Made by a program: the position numbers and the translations under genes. Below are positions 11,022 to 21,680 of a stretch of DNA of 64,000 nt, piece by piece. The stretch is from Calamus simplicifolius (Eukaryota > Streptophyta > Magnoliopsida > Arecales > Arecaceae), in assembly GCA_900491605.1 (NCBI GenBank), contig UESW01003904.1, forward strand, positions 1-64,000, read 5' to 3'. The notes below the pieces were generated by a model. The model did not search any database. It saw only the letters and a program-made list of their open reading frames with translations, and was not told the origin of the DNA. The stretch's first letter is position 1. The number at the start of each line of letters is the position of its first letter.

Positions 11022-13327
11022 CTTTTTTTTTTTGGTACAGTCGGGTGATCACACCAGTCTAGGATGACATAAACCCAAACTATTAGAATACAAAAGTTGA
11101 GCAAGGATAGGAGGACAGCTGTCACCTGGCAACTAGCGTCAGATGCCAGAATGGTCGGCTACCCTAACGGCAATCTAATCAGCCGCTGAATTGGCTTCCC
11201 TGTAGATATGACAGATCTGAATGCTCTGAGCCTCCTGGAGGAGAGATCGAATGTCTGAGATCAAAGGGTTGATTAGCATCTGGTTACAATGATCCTGACA
11301 AAGCCACCAGATCACGGTGAGAGCATCCCCCTCGAGGATAATACGATGGGCGCCAAGGCTGAATAGCACAGGAAACCCTCGCCCAAGCAGCAGAAAGCTC
11401 CGCCAATGGCACAGAGGAATTCAGGAGACTAAAACCACCAGCAGACAGCAGCGAACCATCAGATCTCCGAATGACATAACCCGATCCGGCAGATCTACTA
11501 CGAACACTCCCATCAAAATTGATTTTGACAAACCCTGGAGGAGGGGTTCCCAAGAAATAAAGATCGTACTCCGGTGCGCTGCCGAAGCAGCATGGGAACC
11601 CCAGGGGCCAGGGCTAACACAATCACGAGCCAAACGCTTAAGTGTACTCAGTAGATAAAGACAAAGCAACCCTCACCACCCTATACGACAGGGCAGACTC
11701 GTGAGTAAAGACAATCCAATTTTGGGATAACCAGATTTGATAAGCGATGTAAGCCCTCGTCGCACCCTACTGACAGCCACCTCTCCAGATATCCTGCCTG
11801 ATCAATATAAGAAAGGAGAGAGACAGAGAAGAGGAAGCATCATCCCAAGGCCGGTCACTAGCGATCTCCCAAATATGACGAGCTCTGAGACAAGTAAAGA
11901 TGGCGTGATCCACCGACTCCTCCTCATTACCACATAATGGATACGTAGGCTGGATCCCCAGGCCACGTCTAGAGAGCACAGAGCATGTCGGGAGACAATT
12001 CCGTGCAAGCTTCTATAGAAAAAGACGAACCCTGGGATGAATGGGAAAACACCAAATCCAAGCCATATCAACCAACGGTTGGGTAGGAGCTCTGTAAATC
12101 TGGAGCAGGTCACTAATAGGAGCACACGACAAACAGGATCGCCTCCAAACCCTGATGTCGGGGTCAAACTCGAGGAAAGAGGGATAGAAACAATACGACG
12201 CTGAAGCTCTTCCCCAAAATAGCGAGACAGCAAAGTGGTAGACCAGGAAGAATGATCATGAGCCGTAAGATCACTGAACACATGCTAGGAGGAATGGAAG
12301 TGCTGACAAAAGTGGGCCACCGAGACAAGGGAAGGTCAGCAAGCCATGAGTCATAAGTAACATCCACGGAGACACCATTGCCAATAATCCAGGAGATGCT
12401 ATGAAGGATCGCCGGAGCATGATTACAAACCTCTTTTCAGAAGAAAGAGTGACCCCGAGATGGTTGAAGATTAGTGAAAGAAGTTCAGTCCCCATACTTG
12501 GCACGCATAAAAGAACTCCACAAACAATGCAGATCAAGCAAAAACCAAGTGGCATGCCTAGCAATCAACGCCTCCCTCTGAGCAATAAGGGACTGTATCC
12601 CCAGACCTCCCTCCGAGATCGGCAAACAGACACAATCCAGGCTAAAAGATGAACATCATGATGATCCTGTGATGAGCCCCAGAGAAAGTCCCTGAAGTGT
12701 CGCTCAATCCTCCTCAGACAAGTCAATGGGACAGCAGCATTAGATAACAAATAGAGAGGAAGAGAAGTGAGCACCGATCAAATAAGAGTAATCCTCGCCA
12801 TCATAGATAGCCCCATGACCTGCCACCCCTCAAGTCGATCACGGATCATCGTCTCGAGACTACCAAAGTCCGAAATCCTGGGCCTACTACCAGTGATGGG
12901 AATCCCCAGATAGGAGAACGAAGCCGACTGCTTGAAAATGCCCATTATCTGCATAATAGACCCCTGACGAGAAGGAGTCACCCTCGGACTAAAACAAATC
13001 ACTGACTTGGTAGTATTAACCTTCTGACCCGAGGTGAAACAGTAAGCCTAGAGAATCGATGCAAACGTGGTTGCGTTGGCCTCCGTAGCCCTACTCAGGA
13101 AAATGCAGTCATCAGCAAACAACAAGTGAGAGATCATGGGCCCCTGGGGACCAGCCTGGTAAGGGTCAAGAGCAGAGTCCTACTGAGCCTAGTGAAGCGA
13201 GATAGAGCATCAGCCGTTAGAACAAACAGAAATTGGGAAAGAGGACATCCTTGCCTCAGCCCACCCTCAGAATAGAAATAATAAGTATAGTCTCCATTGA
13301 TAAGGATGGAGAATGACGGGTGCTTAA
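11022..13327 (-). mobile_element. LINE-1, 5'-truncated plant L1-type element
   Basis: Minus-strand LINE of about 2.3 kb. Its poly(A) tail appears as a T run at 11022-11033, followed by the 3' terminal motif GGTGATCACACCAGTCTAG shared by the LINEs of this window. Flanking target duplications are perfect: GGCGGCTCATGGTCTTT at 11009-11025 and 13328-13344 (17 bp, overlapping the T run by three or four bases). The 5' end is truncated within the RT at 13327, typical of incomplete target-primed reverse transcription. Confidence 0.92.
11170..13327 (-). pseudogene. LINE ORF2 remnant: RT, zf-RVT and RNase H (LINE-1)
   Basis: Reading downward: the RT part starts at 13327 with SFSILINGDYTYYFYSEGG and GGLRQGCPLSQFLF, then the catalytic FADD box at 13108-13119, then a thumb/connection region with LSYLGIPITGSRP (about 12880-12920). 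The zinc-binding RT-associated domain at 11767-12030 reads YPLCGNEEESVDHAIFTC with its Cys/His spacing. The C-terminal plant RNase H at 11175-11553 has FVKINFDGS, PLAELSAAWA and LEGDALTVI, containing catalytic Asp, Glu and Asp. Many frameshifts and stops. The endonuclease and most of the RT fingers are absent through 5' truncation. Confidence 0.88.
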
Positions 13328-13408
13328 GGCGGCTCATGGTCTTTGAAATTATTTCTGGAAATGTGGCTGCATGGCATTTTTCTAAGATAACAATACAATT
13401 ATTTAGCC
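13328..13408 (-). pseudogene. candidate exon interrupted by LINE-1
   Basis: On the minus strand, an acceptor CTATGCAG is followed by an open frame beginning LNNCIVILEKCHAATFPEI, which runs into the LINE-1 target duplication. Without LINE-1 the frame continues for a few codons at 11008 downward and then meets TAG. The family is unrecognised. It may be one exon of the same lost gene as 10845-10940, or chance. Confidence 0.25.
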
Positions 13409-13658
13409 CTGCATAGTTTTTAAGCAAGATTGTGATATGCACCGGAGAGAGACATCAAAAGATTTAGTCCAATACTGGACTGCTGAGGTTCTATCTTTCA
13501 CTTGTAATCCATCAAGCAAATGGTAGAAGTCCTATATGACTTCGCTTATCCCAGATAAGTGCCATCAAAAGTTTTTAGCCCAGTACTACACTGTGACATT
13601 CTACGGCTTCTTATGTCCTTCCTTTACATGCAATCTATCAAAGCAAGTGGTGTTAAGT

Positions 13659-13693
<35 letters not shown>

Positions 13694-13726
13694 TTTCATT
13701 CATCCCAAGAAAAACTTAGATTTTTC
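13345..13726. other. old DNA with a diverged tandem duplication and TA microsatellite
   Basis: Two diverged copies of a unit of about 100 bp can be read at about 13450-13538 and 13559-13666, each starting CATCAAAAG and ending AAGTCCTATAT. A (TA)n run follows at about 13662-13691. No gene is seen on the plus strand. Confidence 0.5.
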
Positions 13727-14898
13727 TGTTGGCGCAGATTGTGGCTACCTAATTGGGAAGACTGAGTCTAAAGTTACACTCTATGTCCTTAAGACAATTT
13801 CGTCCTGCAACGATGCTTACGGTCTTATGACGATTATCTCCAGGATACAACAGTCTTCTTTTCATGAAAGCAACACTATAATTCACCAACAATATCGAAC
13901 CAAGAATGTGTCTCTTTTTTTAATGCACTGCAGCTATACTTCCCTAAAGAGAGTATGCAAATGCCTAAAAGAGGAAAGGATTTGATTGAATTTGGATTCA
14001 ATTTGGAATGAATGAAATGCAAAGATCTAAGGTTCTTTATAGGTTTTAGGTGCCTTTTGGATACATCCATTCGGGTTTAATCTGATTTAAATTGGTTAAT
14101 CGGATTTGATCAAAGGAAGCCTTTGATACACCGATTCACCTCATGATCTGATGATCAGCCAATTAAATAAGCTAATCCACATCCCGATATGCCGTTTCAC
14201 CATCGTGATCTAATGATCACATGATCAGATAGGTGGTTGCATAGATTTGATACGCTATTTTAAGATCTGAACGTTGACTTATCACAACAGCTTGATCGGA
14301 GCGATGCCTTATTCCAGATAGATGCCTATCACCAATGGTCCACTGGCGGTCAATAGTTGACCGATCAGCGATGGGTGTATGCCGTTAGATTGATACTACT
14401 GCGATCGCAATCATGATTGATCACTGCATTCAGTGTTCGATCTCGATCCTTCATCCGATCGATTAACGACAATATGAGGCGTTTGATCTTAACTGTTTAA
14501 CCGATCGATCAACCAATCCATGATTCATCCAATCAATACTGCTATAATCAATGATCATCCAAGTCATTGTTTGATCTCAGCCCCTCATCTTAATCCGATC
14601 AGTCTCCACCGTCGGATACTCATGATCAAGAAAAAATTTAAAGCCCCTCAAGACGTGCAAAAATTGCCCCCTTCGAGCGTGCGGAGGTGATGCTATGCAT
14701 CACCCTCAGGCTCTCCACTTATGGTGAGCCTAAGGAAACTTAAGTTCAAGGAAGAGGTTTCCATATAAGTGAACCTTCCTTTCTTGATTTTTTCAATGGA
14801 CTAAATGTCCCGCAATTTCTCATTCACACACATAGGAAGTAATGGGCTTTCAAGGCCCATTAGGGTATTTCAGGCCTATTTTGGCCCATTACCCAACA
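13727..14898 (-). repeat. 3' LTR of element C
   Basis: 1172 bp, TGTTGG at 13727 to CCAACA at 14898, a perfect 6-bp terminal inverted repeat. It aligns along its length with the element B LTR (9387-10570), including the block GGTGAGCCTAAGG and the GGGCTTTCAAGGCCCATTAG palindromic block near the U3 end. It lacks the extended GC-rich tract of the B copy. Confidence 0.9.
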
Positions 14899-15514
14899 AT
14901 CCCCCACATGAATGAAATTGGACTTAGATCAAAGATCATCAAAGATCAGCAAAGGCAAACCCCCACATAAAAGGATTTTAATGCAAATGAATATGCAGAC
15001 ACACTAAAGAGAGTATAATGGGATGAAGTTGTATCGGGATAGGTAGCTTGTGGCTTTGAACCTTCCTTAGTGAGTTGTTATCGAGTTTACTTGCTAAAAG
15101 GTGAACATGATGTCTTGAACCTTTCAGCGTTTTGTGTAAACTAAGACAATAACAATCACGCAACTTCTTCCCGAGCATTCTTTTGGTTCTCATGGTTGTG
15201 TTCATTTTGGCCCCGAACAACTCCTGGTCTCATGAGTGCTTCAGAGAATTAAACCTTAAAATTCTCATAGAATTGGCCCAGTTCACACTCACATAGGTGA
15301 TTCTTATTAAGAGTATCCTGCTATACCCCACATGATGTTCATGTCATAAGAATCATTAAAAGCAATGCTTATCCTAGTACCTTTAGCAGGTAGCACCAAT
15401 TATCATAGGAATGAGTAGGATTGACATCCTTAGTGCTATCAAGTCTCTTCATAATTTAGTTGTCCCTTTTGAACCTAGATCTTGGGATCTCCAGTCAGCT
15501 AGGTTGGGTATCCA
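14899..15514 (-). other. 3' non-coding region and polypurine tract of element C
   Basis: The minus strand carries a purine run (reverse of 14899-14910, CCCCCACAT on plus) directly before the 3' LTR. The remainder up to the RNase H stop at about 15515 has no convincing domain; an 80-codon minus frame at 14978-15220 matches nothing I know. Confidence 0.7.
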
Positions 15515-18500
15515 CTATGAAGATTTTTCAGTTATAGGTTTTAAACCCATTCCCCTCGATAAACAGTTTACTTGATCTCTTGGTAACCCTTTTGTTAATG
15601 GATCCGCTAGGTTTTTCTTTGACTGAACATAGTCAATAGAAATTACACCAATTTCAAGTAACTGCTTAATGGTATTATGTCTGCGACGTATATGTCTAGA
15701 CTTACCATTATACATCTTATTCTGTGCTCTGCATATTGCCGATTGACTATCACAATGTATGCATATTGCAGACACAGGCTTTGGCCAACATGGAATATCT
15801 TCTAAAAGGTTTCGAAGCCATTCTGCTTCTTCAGCTGCCTTTTCTAAGGCAATAAACTCAGATTCCATAGTGGATCGAGCTATACATGTTTGCTTAGAAG
15901 ATTTCCATGACACAACACCTCCTCCTAAGGTGAATACATATCCACTTGTGGATTTTGTATCTTCTGTGTTAGATATCCAATTTGCATCACTGTATCCTTC
16001 TAGTACAGCTGGATATCTTGAATAATGTAATCCATAACTTAGGGTATATCGCAGATATCTTAATACCCTTATTAGAGCTGTCCAATGATTTGGACCTGGA
16101 TTACTTGTAAATCTACTCAACTTATTGACAGCATATGCTATGTCAGGACGAGTACAATTCATGACATACATTAAACTGCCAATTATACGTGAGTATTCCA
16201 ATTGAGATATGGGTTCTCCAGTATACTTAGCCAAATGTAGATTAACATCTACAGGTGTTTTCACCGGGCTAGTATCATACTTTTTATACTTATTTAATAT
16301 TTTCTCAATATAATGAGATTGAGATAATATTATTTCTTCAGATGTTCTAGTGATTCGAATCCCTAGTATAACATCTGCAACACCCATATTTTTCATATCA
16401 AAATGTTTGATCAACATTTTCTTTGTCTGTTTAATCATTTCAGTATTACTACCAATGATTAACAGGTCATCTACATATAAGCAGATTATCACATACCCTT
16501 CAGACAGGGTTTTGGCATATACATTTGTCACATTCATTTATTTTGAATCCATTTGATAACATACATTATCAAATTTTATATGCCATTGCTTAGGTGCTTG
16601 CTTTAATCCATATAAGGATTTAACAAGTCTACACACCTTCTTTTCTTGTCCTGGAACAATAAATCCCTCAGGTTGTTCCATGTATATTTCTTCATCTAAT
16701 TCACCATTCAGAAAAGCAGTTTTAACATCCATTTGATGAATTTCAAGATTGTTAATGGCTGCAAAAGCGATTAACATTCTTATAGATGTTATTCTACTTA
16801 CTGGTGAATAGGTATCAAAGAAGTCTATACCTTCTTTTTGTTTGAAGCCCTTAGCCACTAATCTGGCTTTATACTTGTCAATTGATCCATCAGCCTTTAG
16901 CTTTTTCTTAAAATCCACTTGCACCCTAAAGGTTTCATACCAGATGGTAAGTCTACCAACTCCCAGGTATGATTATGCATGATGGACTCAATTTCATTAT
17001 TGACAGCTTCTTTCCAAAAGGGTGTTCTGGATTAGACATTGCCTCTTTGAATGTCTGAGGTTCATCTTGTAACATATAAGTTACATAATCAGGACCAAAG
17101 GACTTTGCAACTTTTGGTCTCTTACTGCGTCTGGGTTCATCTTCAGGATATTTTTCCTGATGACTACTACTAGCAGTATTATCATAAGTTCTTTTATTTG
17201 AACTTATTTCTAATTTCCTTTACTTGGAAATATATTTTCAAAGAATGTTGCATTCCTTGATTCCATGATTGTATTTTTCTGTATATCAGATATATCTGAT
17301 TTATACACAAGAAAGCGATATGCACTACTATTATGTGCATAACCGATAAATATACAATCAACAGTTTTAGGTCCTATTTTGACCTTTTTGGGGTCCGGAA
17401 TAGCTACTTTAGCTAGACACCCCCACACTCTTAAGTAATTGTAAGAAGGCTTCTTTCCTTTCCATAACTCATATGGAGTAACATCCTTCTTCTTAAGAGG
17501 TATCTTATTAAGAATATGATTTGCTGAGAGAATTGCTTCTCCCCATAAATTCTATGGTGTACCAGAATTTATCAACATAGCATTCATCATTTCTTTTAAT
17601 GCGCAATTTTTGTGGATCAATCCCATCTTAATCCACTGCTCCATAAGTTCTTGACTATACCCAGATACCTTCTGTCACTAGATTAGAAATCTAGGTAGTC
17701 CCGCACTAAAGCACAGTGAGTTGCTTGTAAGCTACCATGGTGATCTCAGGTTCGAGGAGTACTTATATCCATATTCCTTTGCAAGCAACCCTTGGCAGAA
17801 GGGAGTTTCGCAGTGGGTCACGTTTAATGAAATGTCATACATTTCATAGTATGTCATACCAGTGTCTTCACACTCCTTGGTCAAGAGGACAACCAACCTA
17901 TATGATATACATTAACCTATACTTGATACGCTATCATCCTATAACAATGTATTCTTTGGTTGCAAATAGTTTTAAGAACTACTCGATATATCCTATCCAA
18001 GGTAGTTCTAAGGGAGCTTACACTGTATAAATTTCATATACAATTATAATGAGTATAACCGTCTATAGCCTAGACGATTGATTTTGGGACACATTTCCTA
18101 ATAACTCCCACTTGCACTAAAGCCAATCAGAACAGAATCTAATTCTCATTTTCCATTTACAATCATTGAACTCTTGAATTCCAATGGCTTTAGTGAATGG
18201 GTCGGCTAGGTTATCCTTTCCATCGATCTTCTGAAGGTCGATGTCATCTCGCTCCATAATTTCTCGCACTAGGTGATAACGGCGCAAATATATTGGTGCA
18301 TTGATGGGACTTTGGCTCTTTGGCTTAAGCAATGGTTTCGGTGTTGTTATAGTACACCGAAATAGGATCATCCAAGAAGGTGTCACTCCCAGTTTTTTAG
18401 AAACTTTCGCAACCATACAGCTTCCTTTGCTGCATCCGATGATGCAATATTTTGCCTCGCATACTGAGTCCGCCACAGTCTGTTGCTTAGAACTTGTTTA

Positions 18501-20160
18501 GCAAATTACTTAGATTGAGGTGAATAAGGAGCCATAGTTTGATGAATAATGCCATGCTCTTGACAGAATTCATCAAAAGGTGCATCATATTCTCCACCTC
18601 TATCACTCCTTATAGCCTTAATCATTTTACCAAGTTGATTTTCAACTTTATTCTTATAACATTTAAACATTTCTAAAGCCTCATCTTTAGACTTTAGTAG
18701 ATACGCATAGCGCATCTTGTTGAATCATTAATAAATGTTATAAAATACTTTTTAACTCCTCAAGTTTGAACTGACTTTAAATCACATAGATCACTGTGAA
18801 TTAAGTTAAGAGGTTTAGTATTTCTTTCTACTGATGGAAATGATGTTTTTACTAACTTAGCTTCAACACACACTTCACACTTGTAATGTGGATCAATATC
18901 AAGATTAGATAATAATTCTAATTTTATTAATTTTTGTAATAAATTAAAATTTACATGTCCTAATCTATCATGCCATAAACAAGAAGAGTCAACCATATAA
19001 GTAGAAGAAGAAGCTTTATTCATTTCAAGGTTTCTGTGTACATTCATTACATTGACCTTGAATAATCCATTATTCAAGTAACCCTTTCCAATAAATATTT
19101 CCCTTAGTGAGTACAAATTTATCAGATTCAAATACCATCCTAAAACCATGTTTGCTTAGGAGGAAGCCTGATATAAGATTCTTCCGGATGTCAGGGATAT
19201 GTAGCACATCGTTTAGTAGAAGCTCCTTGCCAAATGTCATCTTCAAACCAATGCGGCCAAGTTCCTTCTATCTTGGATGTAGCAGAGTTATCCATGATCA
19301 GATTTCTACCATTGATAGGAGTATATGATGAGAACATACTCTTATCAAAGTAGACATGTCTGGTAGCTCTAGTATCGATATACCACTCATTGGCTTTGTC
19401 AACCATGTTTGCTTCAAACACAACAGCTGACAGTATCATCTCGGATACTTCTTGGGATAGGGTTTCAGTAATATTAACTTCTTTCTTTTTGTCCTTGAAA
19501 CGATAGTCCTTGGATTTGTGTCCTTGCTTTCCACAGACAAAGCACTTTTCCTTGAACTTAAATTTCTTTGGATTTTCCTTCTTCTGTTTAAAGCCTTCGC
19601 CCGAAAACTTGCATTTCTTCTTTCCTTCTATGAGGTTGGTCTTAGGCTCAGCAGGTTGTCCTCCTACCTTCTTTTCTTGGCTCTTATTGTCTTCCTTGAT
19701 CCTTAGACGGATAATTAGATCTTCAAGTCCCATCTCCTTCCGCTATGCTTCAGGTAGTTCTTAAAGTCTTTCCATAATGGCGGTAGCTTCTCTATGATGG
19801 CAGCTACCTAGAATGACTCACTGAAACATATTCTCTCTGCATGTATCTCATGCAGAATGATCTGAAGTTCTTGGACTTGCTCCATAATGTTTTGTGGTCG
19901 ACCATTTTGTAGTCTAAAAATCTTTCAACCACAAACTTCTTATGTCTAGCATCCTTTGTCTTATACTTTTTATTCATGAATACCCATAATTCCTTGGCAG
20001 TAGCAATACTACTGTATATATTGTATAATATTAAGGATATAGTTCTTGCAAAGAAAGAATGCTTCCATGCTTCCACCACAGTAATCACTTGCAAAGGAAG
20101 AATGCTACCTTTTGAAGTCAGTGCCGGAGAACTTCTTTGGTTTCTCGGCTTGAACGAGTG
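15515..20160 (-). pseudogene. copia gag-pol remnant of element C
   Basis: Reading downward: gag 19804-20160 with a deletion in the N-terminus; zinc knuckle 19560-19590 where the last Cys is replaced by Tyr (CFVCGKQGHKSKDYR); protease near 19345-19385 where the catalytic DTG has become DTR; GAG-pre-integrase 18760-19149 (WHDRLGHVNF); integrase core 18506-18715 (RSDRGGEYD) and, beyond the foreign insert, integrase C-terminus 17210-17428; RT 16538-16924 (MDVKTAFLNG, LYGLKQAPKQW); RT end and RNase H 15515-16537, a 340-codon open frame with LYVDDLL, NCTRPDIAYAV, ARSTMESEFIAL and DPLTKGL. The protease and zinc-finger substitutions show the copy is dead. RNase H here shows what B lost. Confidence 0.92.
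17614..18499 (-). mobile_element. fragment of another copia element inside C's integrase
   Basis: Compared with element B (7530-7600), C is interrupted after GCGCAATTTTTG and resumes near 18500. The insert's minus strand has a copia RNase H tail at 18117-18476 (DSVCEAKYCII, LADPFTKAI) followed by a purine tract (reverse of about 18107-18120, CAAGTGGGAG) and a 3' LTR-like stretch containing AAATGTGTCCC. This looks like the 3' part of an Angela/BARE-like element, inserted or transferred as a fragment. No second LTR is present. The exact lineage is inference. Confidence 0.75.
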
Positions 20161-20200
20161 TAGGCAGCACTTCCATGATAGCAGAAAATCGTCTTAAGAT

Positions 20201-20491
20201 TGTTGGCACAGATTATGGCTACCTAATTGATAAGACTTAGTCTAAAGTTACACTCTATGTTTCCTACAAAGCATCATTGCACTCTTCGCATATGCGCGGC
20301 TCTCCACTTATGGTGAGCCTAAGGAACTTAAGCATGAAGGAAGAGGTTTTCATATAAGTGAACCTTCTTTTCTTAATTTTTTCGATGTGAGATTAAATAT
20401 CCTCTCAATTTTTTATTCATCCACAAAAGAAGATAATGGGCTTTCAAGGGCCATTAGGATATTTCAAGCCTATTGGCCCATTTACCCAACA
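20201..20491 (-). repeat. 5' LTR of element C, internally deleted
   Basis: TGTTGGCACA at 20201 to ACCCAACA at 20491. The outer ends match the 3' LTR at 13727-14898, but about 880 bp are missing near 20260, where the TACACTCTATG block jumps to CGCATATGCGCGG and the TCTCCACTTATGG block. LTRs start identical at insertion, so the deletion postdates integration. Confidence 0.85.
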
Positions 20492-20766
20492 TTTCCTACT
20501 TTAGTAGACAATCAAATCCTTAATCTCTCGTTATTCAAATGATAGAAAGCTAACAGAGTACAATTTCCAGTGAGGTCCAACTAGCAAACGTTTTGGCACT
20601 TCCTGAAGAGTGATCATTTCACTATCAACAGCAATGACTGCAATAATGCAAGTATATGCCTTCTGATGTTCTTCAATGTCACGGAAATACAAGCCCTTCA
20701 ACTCACATAGAATAATATTACAAAGATTTCAAATGGAAGGCGAGACAAAAAGGGAGCCATTTCATT
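20492..20766. other. DNA between element C and the LysM gene
   Basis: It holds the 3' flank of the minus-strand LysM gene and an unassigned minus-strand open frame at 20531-20728. No transposon signature. Confidence 0.5.
20531..20728 (-). pseudogene. candidate exon of an unidentified gene
   Basis: A 65-codon minus-strand open frame between two stops, with protein-like sequence such as LKGLYFRDIEEHQKAYTCII and QEVPKRLLVGPHWKLYSVSF, ending at TAA 20531-20533. No ATG at its start, so it would be an internal or terminal exon. No domain recognised. Together with 13328-13408 and 10845-10940 it may mark a gene broken up by element C and LINE-1; chance is not excluded. Confidence 0.3.
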
Positions 20767-21423
20767 TCATGGGATGATCAGCTTCTTTCCGGCATAGATC
20801 GTGTCCCCGGTAATCCCATTCGCCTCCTTGATTGCATTGATCGATACCTAGAGAAGCACACCGCGTAACGCAACATATTTTTGCCCACAAATATACAATT
20901 AAATTCTGGGAGAAATAAGAAAAGAGAGAGAGAGAAATAATGGACCTACTCCGTGTTTTCTCGAAAGGCCCCAGAGGTGTCACCCTTTACGATCTCAATG
21001 GTCCGAGCAGGGACGGCCCCGCTCCCAATGCCGATTCTTTCGATTCCTGAGAGGAGAGAGAGGAAATGTACATGGTCTCAAAACCATTTGAATCTCAAGA
21101 AAGTTTTCAGCGAGTTTTTTCTTAGCTGTTTCCAGGAGATGCATCGTGTTAGCGTAGAGGAGGTTGACGAAATAGATGGAGGTGATGGCTTCGTCGTTTG
21201 GAGCTGCAAGGGTATGGCCGTGAGGGCTTTGATGATGCTCACGACGATCCCGAAGAAGATGACGAACCACGCTGTCTTCTCTGCGGCCGCATTCTTCGCT
21301 CCACCTTTCCCGCCGCCATCGCTTCCAGAGGAGTAGGGCTGCGGAGGCCGTTGCATGTCTTTGGCTCTGCCGCTTCATGCTGCTTTGCTTGGACCGGAGG
21401 CTTAGCCTGGTATGCCAAGCCAT
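20767..21423 (-). CDS. small LysM-domain protein gene, three exons, one frameshift
   Basis: Best model on the minus strand: exon 1 21423-21243 (ATG MAWHTRLSL; a later in-frame Met starts MKRQSQRHATAS), donor GTGAGC; exon 2 21046-20950 after a CT-rich acceptor CTCTCAG, donor GTAGGT; exon 3 20847-20767 after CTCTAG, ending LIIP and TGA. Exon 1 to 2 phase closes (CGT C/GA). Exons 2-3 encode one LysM fold: RTIEIVKGDT, then VSINAIKEANGITGDTIYAG. LysM domains bind GlcNAc-containing glycans. The basic, Ser/Arg-rich N-terminus could be an organelle targeting peptide. Exon 2 lacks one base after the codons for GDT: as given, the frame reads SGAFRE instead of the expected GLSR-type helix and exon 3 is read out of frame. 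It is either a pseudogene or a sequence error. In an alternative frame, ATG 21356 encodes a hydrophobic segment (AWFVIFFGIVVSIIKAL), but that frame does not splice to LysM. Confidence 0.7.
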
Positions 21424-21680
21424 CCGGTTGCCTCTCGCTTTTTTTCTTCCCCCTCCCCCTGCGCCGCTCGCTCTTTTCTTTTCTTTTCTTTATACGAGCA
21501 AACCGTAATTTGATAGGTTGCTTTTGCTTCACAATTCGTGCTCGGAATCTAGAAGTTCAAGTTGTGGCGTTTCTAGATGTTTCTAGCTCTATCGCATTGG
21601 CGCCCATACTTACCGATATCACACCAGTGATGCCATCTTTGTTGCAGCAAAAAAAATAAAAATAAAATAAAAAGTATTAG
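21424..21680 (-). promoter_or_regulatory. upstream region of the LysM gene
   Basis: On the minus strand a TATAAAG lies at 21488-21494, about 65 bp before the ATG at 21423, followed by a purine-rich (CT-rich on plus) leader at 21440-21487. This is a plausible core promoter. The A-rich tract 21650-21680 abuts the LINE-2 tail. Confidence 0.45.

Larger units (their letters stand above)
13727..20491 (-). mobile_element. Ty1/copia retrotransposon C, complete but defective
   Basis: Minus-strand element of 6.8 kb with both LTRs: 5' LTR 20201-20491 (internally deleted) and 3' LTR 13727-14898, with polypurine tract ATGTGGGGGAT (reverse of 14899-14909). It includes an 0.9-kb fragment of a different copia element (17614-18499) in the integrase. 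Flanks TTTTC (13722-13726) and TTTCC (20492-20496) may be a diverged 5-bp target duplication. Same family as element B; coding capacity is broken. Confidence 0.93.

Noticed and set aside
21078..21356. 92-codon minus-strand frame with a hydrophobic segment as LysM exon 1
   Set aside because: Its phase at the GTGAGC donor does not continue into the LysM frame, whereas the frame from 21423 does. It is kept only as an alternative.
21198..21659. 153-codon plus-strand frame over the LysM gene
   Set aside because: It overlaps the minus-strand exon 1 and promoter, where splice sites and LysM motifs support the opposite strand.
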